Source: Armigeres subalbatus
Lineage: Eukaryota; Arthropoda; Insecta; Diptera; Culicidae
Reading direction: 5' to 3'
Assembly: GCF_024139115.2 (NCBI RefSeq)
Contig: NC_085141.1
Span: 429,368,338 to 429,432,337, forward strand
Length of the DNA: 64,000 bases
The notes beneath the pieces were generated by a model. That model was not told where the DNA came from, did no database searches, and worked only from the letters and a program-made list of their open reading frames with translations. Below, piece by piece: positions 56,934 through 64,000 of this stretch (positions are counted from its first letter, which is position 1; each line of letters opens with the position of its first letter). The position numbers were made by a program, and so were the translations under genes.

Positions 56934-58084
56934 TGTTACCAACAACTTTGGAACAATGGTTCGATACAATATCGAATACTTAAGGCTAGATTTGTTAGAT
57001 TTATTTATTTGAAGAAATTGTTGTAAATATAACTTAATTAGTATAGGTTAGCAAGACACTAAATATAATGTTACCAAATTGAATTTATAAAACAAACTTA
57101 ACAAACAAATTGAACGGTAAATTTAAAATACTATTAACATCCTCTTTAATCACCTAATTGACAATCGGATGTCGTAAAGGTTGGCAGCATCGATTCCTGG
57201 AGAAAAAAAGGTAGACAGGAGAGCAATAGGAAAAATGAGAGCAAATGTGAAGGCCTGGAGGAAGAGAGGGAAAAGAGAGGAGAGGAAAGGAGGAGGGTGT
57301 TAAGAAGGAAAAAAACGAAGTGGAAGGAACCAGATGACACGCAGCTTTCGGAGTGCGGAAAAAGAAGAGTTTTTGGACCAATTCCATCCCAAAGGCCAAG
57401 ACAAGCAAGTTTTGAAAATGTGCTGTATTTATCGACGGAATAATCCTGTCGAGTGATTTTGATTATCTCTCGGATGGAGTGTGCACCATCGTTTAACGTC
57501 TTGTCGGTGAAGCAGTGTTGAACACCGAACGGACGACCGAAGCCCCCCCCTGATAGATCGGCGAGTCCCGTGCTGGTGGTTCCTGAGCCTCCGTAATTGC
57601 CACACCACTCTCTCCGGAGAGCACTGGCCAAAGCTATGGGGGTGAGAGTTCAGCAAGGCCCGGTGGGTCCGCCCCGCTTGTTGCCACCCAATATCCGATG
57701 TGCCACTGTGCCGGTCGCGAGCACGCGGAACGTCGGTATGAAGCTTTCAAACGAATCACGGACCGGCAGTTCGACTACAATGACACCACAACCGCTAAGG
57801 TAACCTGCCAATAACACCTCTCCCACCTAGTATGCATGCACGAACCACAGACCTCAACGAATCCGGAACGGCCGCAACGATACACCCCCCCCCCTTTACT
57901 TATGTATCTTTGAACAATCAACGGGTAAGCTTATTCGGGATGTTTGTAATTTTTGTAATAATTAGGAAGAGGGTGTTGTTTGTTCTTTGTTGGTCCACTG
58001 TTGTTACAAAGTTAAGGTATAGAAAGTGTGTCCTCCTGAGAATGTCGACCCTGTATTGAACCCCTGAGCTAGTCGATTCTTACA
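56934..58084 (+). repeat. 3' LTR
   Basis: About 1151 bp, collinear with the 5' LTR, with the same first 190 bases nearly unchanged and more differences in the purine-rich and GC-rich parts. Confidence 0.88.
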
Positions 58085-61000
58085 CGCTTCGAGACCAGCA
58101 AGTCTCAGGCTTCGAGGCCAACAAGTCTCATGCATCGATTCCAACAAGCGTAATGCTAAGACACCAACAAGTCTCATGCTTCGAGACTAACAAGTCTAAT
58201 GCTTTGACACCAACAAGTCGCATGCTTCGAGACCAACAAGTCTCATGCTTCGAGACCAACAAGCCTCATGCTTCGAGACCAACAAGTCGCATGCTTCGAG
58301 ACCAACAAGTTTCATGCTTGGAGACTAACACGTCTCATGCTTCGACACCAACAAGTCTCATGCGTTGAGACCAACAAGTCTAATGCTTCGACACCAACAA
58401 GTCTCGAGACCAACAAGTCTCATGCTTCGACACCAACAAGTTTCATACTTCGACACTAACAAGTCTCATGCTTCGAGACCAACAAGTCTAACGCTTCGAG
58501 ACCAACAAGTCTAATGCTTCAATACCAACAAGACACCATCAAGTCTAATGCTTCGACACCAACACGTCTCATGCTCCTACACCAACAAGTCTAATGCTTC
58601 GAAACCAACATGTCTCATGTTTCGACATCAACAAGTCTAATGCTTCGAAACCAACATGTCTCAGGCTTCGACACCAACAAGTCTCATACTTTGAGACCAA
58701 CAAGCCTCATGCTTCGACACCAACAAGTATCATGCTTGAACACCAACAAGTCTCGAGACCAACACGTCTCATGCTTCGACACCAACACGTCTCATGCTTC
58801 GATACTAACAAGTCTCATGCTTCGAGACCAACAAGTCTAACGCTTCGAGACCAATAAGTCTAATGCTTCAATACCAACAATACACCAACAAGTCTCATGC
58901 TTGGACACCAGCAAGTCCCATGCTTCGAGACCAACAAGTCTCATGCTTCGACACAAAAAAGTCTCATGCTTCGAGACAAACAAGTCTAATGCTTCGAGAC
59001 CAACAAGTTTCATGCTTCGACACCAACAAGTCTCATGCTTCGAGACCATCAAGTTTCATGCTTGAACAACAATAAGTCTCATGCTTCGACACCAACAAGT
59101 CTAATGCTACGACACAAACAAGTCGCATGCTTCGAGACCAACAAGCCTCATGCTTCGAGACCAACAAGTCTAATGCTTAGACACCAACAAGTCTAATGCT
59201 TTGACACCAACAAGTCTCATGCTTCGAGACCTACAAGTCTCATGCTTCGACACAAACAAGTCTCATGCTTCGAGACCAACAAGTCTAATGCTTCGAGACC
59301 AACAAGTCTCATGCTTCGCGACCAACAAGTCTCATGCTAAAACACCAACAAGTCTCATGCTTCGAGACAAACAAGTCTCATGCTTCGAGACCAACAAGTC
59401 TCATACTTTGAGACCAACAAGCCTCATGCTTCGACACCAACAAGTATCATGCTTGAACACCAACAAGTCTAATGCTTCGACACCAACAAGTCTCGAGACC
59501 AACAAGTCTCATGCTTGGAGACTAACAAGTCTAATGTTTCGAGAATAACAAGTCTCATGCTTCGAGACCAACAAGTCTAACGCTTCCAGACCAACAAATC
59601 TACTGCTACAATACCAACAATACACCAACAAGTCTCATGCTTCGACACCAACAAGTCTTATGCTTGGAGACTAACAAGTCTAATGTTTCGAGAACAACAT
59701 GTCTCATGCTTCGAGACCAACAAGTCTAATGCTTCGACACCAACAAGTCTAATGCTTCGACACCAACAAGTCTCATGCTTCGAGACCAACAAGCGTCATG
59801 CTTCGAGATCAGCAAGTCTAATGCTTAGACACCACAAGTCTAATGCTTCGAGACCAACAAGTCTAATGCTTCGAGACTAACAAGTCTAATGCTTAGACAC
59901 CAACAAGACTCATGCCTCGACACCAACAAGTCTAATGCTTCGCCACCAACTAGTCTCATGCTTCGAGACCAACAAGTCTCATACTTCGAGACCAACAAGC
60001 GCAATGCTTAGACACCACAAGTCTAATGCTTCGAGACCAACAAGTCTCATGCTTAGACACCAACAAGTCTCATGCTTCGACACCAACAAGTCTCATGCTT
60101 CGAGACCAACAAGTCTCATGCTTCGAGACCAACAAGTCTAATGCTTCGAGACCAACAAGTCTCATGCTTCGAGACCAACAAGTCTCATGCTTCGAGATCA
60201 ACAAGTCTCATGCTTCGAGACCAACAAGTCTAACGCTTCGAGACCAACAAGTTTCATGCTTAGACACCAACAAGTCTCATGCTGCGAGACCAACAAGTCT
60301 AATGCCTCGAGACCAACAAGTTTCATGCTTAGACACCAACAAGTCTCATGCTGCGAGACCAACAAGTCTAATGCCTCGAGACCAACAAGTCTAATGCTTC
60401 GAGACCAACAAGTCTCATGCTTCGAAACCAACAAGTCTCATGCTCCGACACCAACAAGTCTCATTCCTCGAGACCAACAAGTCTAATGCTTCGAGACCAA
60501 CCAGTCTCATGCTTAGACACCAACAAGTCTCATGCTTGGACACCAACAAGTCCCATGCTTCGAGACCAACAAGTCTCATGCTTCGACACCAACAAGTCTC
60601 ATGCTTCGAGACCAACAAGTCTAATGCTTCGACACCAACAAGTCTAATGCTTCGAGACCAACAAGTCTAATGCTTAGACACCAACAAGTCTCATGCTTCG
60701 ACACCAACAAGTCTCATGCTTCGACACCAACAAGTCTCATGCTTCGACACCAACAAGTCTCATGCTTCGAGACCAACAAGTCTCATGCTTCGAGACCAAC
60801 AAGTTTCATGCTACGACACCAACAAGTCTCATGCATCGAGATCAACAAGTCTAACGCTTCGAGACCAACAAGTCTAATGCTTAGACACCAACAAGTCTAA
60901 TGCTGCGAGACCAACAAGTCTAATGCCTCGAGACCAACAAGTCTAATGCTTCGAGACCAACAAGTCTAATGCTTCGAGACCAACAAGTCTAACGCTTCGA

Positions 61001-61283
61001 GACCAACAAGTTTCATGCTTAGACACCAACAAGTCTCATGCTTCGACACCAACAAGTCTCATGCTTCGAGACCAACAAGTCTCATGCCTCGAGACAAACC
61101 CGTCTCATGCTGCGCCACCAACAAGTCTCATGCTTGAACACCAACAAGTCTAATGCTTCGACACCAACAAGTCTCATTCTTCGAGACCAACAAGTCTCAT
61201 GCTTCGGCACCAGCAAGTCTAATGCCTCGATATCAACAAGTCTTATGCTTCGAGACCAACAAGTTTCATGCTTCGACACTAAC
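58085..61283 (+). repeat. 23-bp satellite, block 2 (plus orientation)
   Basis: The same unit as 53092-54168, about 3.2 kb. Small higher-order repeats are visible, for example a TTTCATGCTTAGACACCAAC / CTCATGCTGCGAGACCAAC pair of units duplicated in tandem at about 60250-60370, and a truncated-unit form (CTTCAATACCAAC then ACACC) at 58515, 58865 and 59615. Confidence 0.97.
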
Positions 61284-61772
61284 TGTTGGTGTCGAACTGA
61301 GTGGTGCGGATAGAATCGATTTGGTTGTCAAACTGAAGCCAAAACTTTCTATTGTGCCGGAGCCAAACATTGAAGATTGTGGTTATGTTCGTTTCAGATC
61401 TTATATTGAGAAGTATTGTTATTATTTGGGGAAAAAATAAAAATAAACTAATTTTGAGTTTTGCATTCTTTGTTACAAATATATTCACATTATATTTCGA
61501 GCGGAAAATTAGTAGGAATGCAATTAAAACGCACTCGTTACGAGATTTTACGAGATTCAGCAGCTGATTGAAGCAGGAATGTATGTTAACCATCCTAAAG
61601 TCATGTAGACTCTCGCGCAATTGTGCACCTTCGTGCACCATGGAAAGAGAAATTCGAATAGCGGGAAATGTTTGACAGCCAAGCAACTGCAAAATAATTT
61701 TGCTTATGGAATTGATTTCAAAATATCCCGCTACTCGCTTGAGAGCAGAAAAGCGGCTCTATCCGCAGGACC
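61284..61772. other. Non-satellite spacer at the satellite strand switch
   Basis: About 490 bp with an open plus frame (ELSGADRIDLVVKLKPKLSI.. to 61440) continuing out of the satellite, AT-rich sequence, then GTGCACCTTCGTGCACCATG (61622 onward). No family recognised. Left of it the satellite is plus, right of it minus. Confidence 0.6.
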
Positions 61773-62960
61773 AGGTGTCGAAGCATGAGACTTCTTGGTG
61801 TCGAAGCATGAGACTTGTTGGTCTCGAAGCATTAGACTTGTTGGTCTCGAAACATGAGACTTGTTGGTCTCAAGCATTATACTTGTTAGTCTCGAGGCAT
61901 GAGACTTGTTGGTGTCGGAGCATGAGACTTGTTGGTTTCAAGCATGAGACTTGTTGGTCTCAAGCATGAGACTTGTTGGTCTCGAGGCATTAGACTTGTT
62001 GGTCTCGCAAGCATGAGACTTGTTGGTGTCTAAACATGAGACTTGTAGGTCTCGAAGCGTTAGACCTGTTGGTCTCGATGCATGAGACTTTTGGTGTCGC
62101 AGCATGAAACTTGTTGGTGTCAACGAGACTTGTTGGTCTCAAGCATTAGACTTGTTGGTGTCAGGCATGAGACTTGTTGGTCTCAGCATGAGACTTGTTG
62201 GTCTCGAAGCATTAGATTTGTCGGTGTCGAAGCATTAGACTTGTTGGTCTCGAAGCATGGAACTTGTTGGTGTCGAAGCATGAGACTTATGGTCTCAATG
62301 AGACTTGTTGGTGTCGTAGCATGAAACTTGTTGGTCTTGAAGCATTAGACTTGTTGGTGCTGAAGCATGAGACTTGTTGATCTTGAAGCATTAGACTTGT
62401 TGGTGTCAGCTATGAGACTTTGAGACTTGGTTGTCTAATTATGAGATTTGTTGGTGTTTAAGCATTATACTTGTTGGTCTCTATGAGACTAGTTGGTGTT
62501 TGCATGAGACTTGTTGGTGTCTAAGCATGAGACTTGTTGGTGTCTCATGAGACGTTGGTCTCGAAGCATTAGACCTGTGGTGTCTAAGCATTACGCTTAT
62601 TGGTCTCGAAGCATGAGACTTATAGGTTTCTAAGCATGAGACTTGTTAGTCTCGAAGCATGAGACTGGTGTCGACATGAGACTTGTTGGTGTCGAAGCAT
62701 GAGACTTGTCTAAGCATGGACGTTGGTCTCGAAGCATAAGACTTGTGGTGTCTAAGCATTACGCTTAGATGTGACTTGTTGGTCTCGAAGCATCAGACTT
62801 GTTAGTCTCGAATGAGACTTGTTGGTCTCGAAGCATCAGACTTGTTAGTCTCGAAGCATTAGACTTGTTGGTATAAGCATGAGGATTGATGGAGTCTAAG
62901 TATTTCACTTGTTGGTCTCGCTGCATGAGACTTGTTGGTGTCGAAGCATAAGACTAGTTC
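61773..62960 (-). repeat. 23-bp satellite, block 3 (inverted)
   Basis: The same unit in reverse (AGCATGAGACTTGTTGGTCT). Many units are truncated or missing 3-10 bases (GTCAACGAGACTTG; TTATGGTCTCAATGAGAC), so this block is less regular than blocks 1 and 2. Confidence 0.95.
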
Positions 62961-62968
62961 TCGCTTAA

Positions 62969-63101
62969 CTTTTCAAAGGTCCTAAGTAACATTTTTTCCA
63001 TGAATTAACTTGAGTATTACAATCGAAAGCTTTCATGTTGTTCTGTTGATTGCGCTATTCAAATTAATTCATGAAAAATGTTACTTAGGACCTTTGAAAA
63101 G
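62969..63101. mobile_element. TTAA-flanked MITE (piggyBac-like) inside the satellite
   Basis: Ends CTTTTCAAAGGTCCTAAGTA and its inverse, bounded by TTAA at 62965-62968 and 63102-63105. The arms match for about 40 bases, 133 bp in total. TTAA target use is the mark of piggyBac-type transposition. Confidence 0.75.
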
Positions 63102-63159
63102 TTAAGCAGAGAGTTGGTGTCGAAGCATGAGACTTGTTGGTCTCAAGCATGAGTAAGCG

Positions 63160-63385
63160 CACATGTCACAAATAAGCTACAGTGACTTCTATATGACTAG
63201 ATCCGATCATAAACAAGTTGCTGCAACAAAAGCGAATGAATTCTAGACCAACATTTGAAAAGGGCGTAACAGCCAAAATTTATTCCTTCTGATTCTTTGT
63301 CCACATATATATCTATATATCTAGACGAAGAATCAGAAGAAATAAATTTTGGCAGTTACTCATATTGATCTTTAATGCCTACTAG
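63160..63385. mobile_element. Non-satellite insert with a perfect-stem hairpin
   Basis: Within it 63266-63359 form a hairpin: CAGCCAAAATTTATTCCTTC and GATTCTTTGTC pair with GACGAAGAATCAGAAG and AATAAATTTTGGCAGTTA around a TA-rich loop (ACATATATATCTATATAT). A GTAACAGCCAAAATTTATA relative is at 48559. Confidence 0.6.
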
Positions 63386-63583
63386 GGTTGTTGGTGTCGA
63401 GCATGAGACTTGTTGGTATCAAGCATGAGACTTGTTGGTCTCAAGCATAAGACTTGTTGGTCTCAAGCATGAGACTTGTTGGTGTCGAAGAATGAGACTT
63501 GTTGGATGTCTAAGCATTAGATTTGTTGGTGTCGAAGCATGCATTAGGTCTCGAAGCATGAGACTTGTTGGTGTCGAAGCAAC
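63386..63583 (-). repeat. 23-bp satellite, block 4 (inverted)
   Basis: Reverse units with many truncations (GGATGTCTAAGCATTAG; GAAGCATGCATTAGG). Confidence 0.93.
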
Positions 63584-64000
63584 AAGTCTCATGTTTCGAC
63601 ACCAACAAGTCTTATGCTTCGAGACCAACAAGTCTAATGCTAAAATATCAACAAGTCTCATCCTTAGACACCATCAAGTCTCATGCTTCGACATGCACAA
63701 TTCTCGTGATTCGAGACCAACAAGTCTCATGCTTGGAGACTAACAAGTCTAATGCTGCGACACCAACAAGTCTCATGCTTCGCCACCAACAAGTCTAATG
63801 CTTCGAGACCAACAAGTCTAATGCCTCGAGCCGAACAAGACTAATGCGTAGAGACCAACAAGTCTTATGCTTAGACACCAACAAGTCTCATGCTTCGACA
63901 CCACCATGCCTCATGCTTCGAGATCAACATCTCATGCTTAGCCACCAACAGGGCTCATGCTTAGACACCTTCAAGTATCATGATTCGAGTCCAGCGAGTC
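63584..64000 (+). repeat. 23-bp satellite, block 5 (plus), runs off the window
   Basis: The orientation flips at GGTGTCGAAG^CAACAAGTCT with no intervening sequence. The units after 63830 become more divergent. Confidence 0.95.

Larger units (their letters stand above)
54169..58084 (+). mobile_element. Non-autonomous LTR retrotransposon inserted in the satellite
   Basis: Two direct LTRs of about 1.15 kb (54169-55312 and 56934-58084), each starting TGTTACC and ending TTACA, enclose 1621 bp without gag, protease, RT or integrase frames. The TSD is cgct (54165-54168 and 58085-58088). Removing one copy with the element restores a normal satellite unit (TCTAACGCTTCGAGACC). A 4-bp duplication suggests integration by a Ty3/Gypsy-type integrase supplied in trans; that is inference. 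The two LTRs differ by many substitutions and small indels, so the insertion is not very recent. Confidence 0.88.

Noticed and set aside
53427..61313. Many 60-120-codon frames (RDQQVSCFDTNKSHAS-type) in the satellite
   Set aside because: They repeat every 23 codons, occur in all frames and on both strands, and follow the array edges.
53092..64000. CRISPR-like array because of regular about 23-bp repeats
   Set aside because: The units are directly adjacent with no unique spacers, vary at every position, and lie in an animal genome with introns and transposons. It is a satellite.

Overview
The window is animal nuclear DNA from a culicine mosquito, most likely Aedes (A. aegypti or a close relative). 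The evidence is a full-length Feilai-type SINE at 48691-48988, two RTE-clade LINE copies of the kind common in Aedes, many small TA-, TTAA- and 8-bp-TSD MITEs, spliceosomal GT-AG introns, and low gene density in AT-rich DNA. No bacterial, plasmid or CRISPR content is seen.

Layout. (1) 1-21400, + strand: the 3' part of a CRIM1/Crimpy-type BMP-binding membrane protein gene. Two small exons (96-262, 337-421) encode an IGFBP-like cysteine-rich segment. A large terminal exon (20154-21082) encodes a dibasic/furin-like site, a VWC domain, an antistasin-like motif, a transmembrane helix and a short tail. The splice phases fit exactly across a 19.7-kb intron. That intron holds a candidate two-exon secreted-protein gene (4613-5109), a single-CBM14 secreted protein gene (9523-9786), a 1.6-kb satellite of a 10/11-bp unit (6216-7792), an RTE LINE (11369-16945) split by a 2.3-kb foldback/Mutator-like element with a 9-bp TSD (12450-14750), and nested TIR elements (17045-18832). 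(2) 21400-38500: no host gene is recognised. It holds dispersed repeats, a perfect 87-bp-arm palindrome, TIR elements, degenerate arrays based on a GAAATTTCGAAG-like unit, fragments of one I-like LINE and one Jockey/CR1-like LINE, the latter interrupted by an hAT-like element that carries two younger MITEs. (3) 38500-40271, - strand: the 3' part of a Six4 homeobox gene (SIX domain plus homeodomain), three coding exons with exact phase agreement; its 5' end was not found. (4) 40272-53090: intergenic or Six4-intron sequence with MITEs, an RNase H fragment, the Feilai SINE and a 5'-truncated RTE copy. (5) 53092-64000: a 23-bp satellite that switches strand at least twice. It is interrupted by a 3.9-kb non-autonomous LTR retrotransposon (54169-58084; 4-bp TSD inside a satellite monomer), a TTAA-flanked MITE and a hairpin element.

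The host genes recognised are a BMP-pathway modulator (CRIM1/Crimpy type) and a mesoderm/gonad/eye-field type transcription factor (Six4), plus two small secreted proteins nested in the first gene's intron. Nothing suggests that they act together. Most long open frames in the satellites are artefacts of short stop-free repeats. The best leads are the nested secreted gene, the furin-type site in the Crimpy-like ectodomain, the pair of hAT-like copies that serve as each other's empty sites, the foldback element with its internal 52-bp repeats, the long palindrome, and the coding-free LTR element inside the strand-switching satellite.
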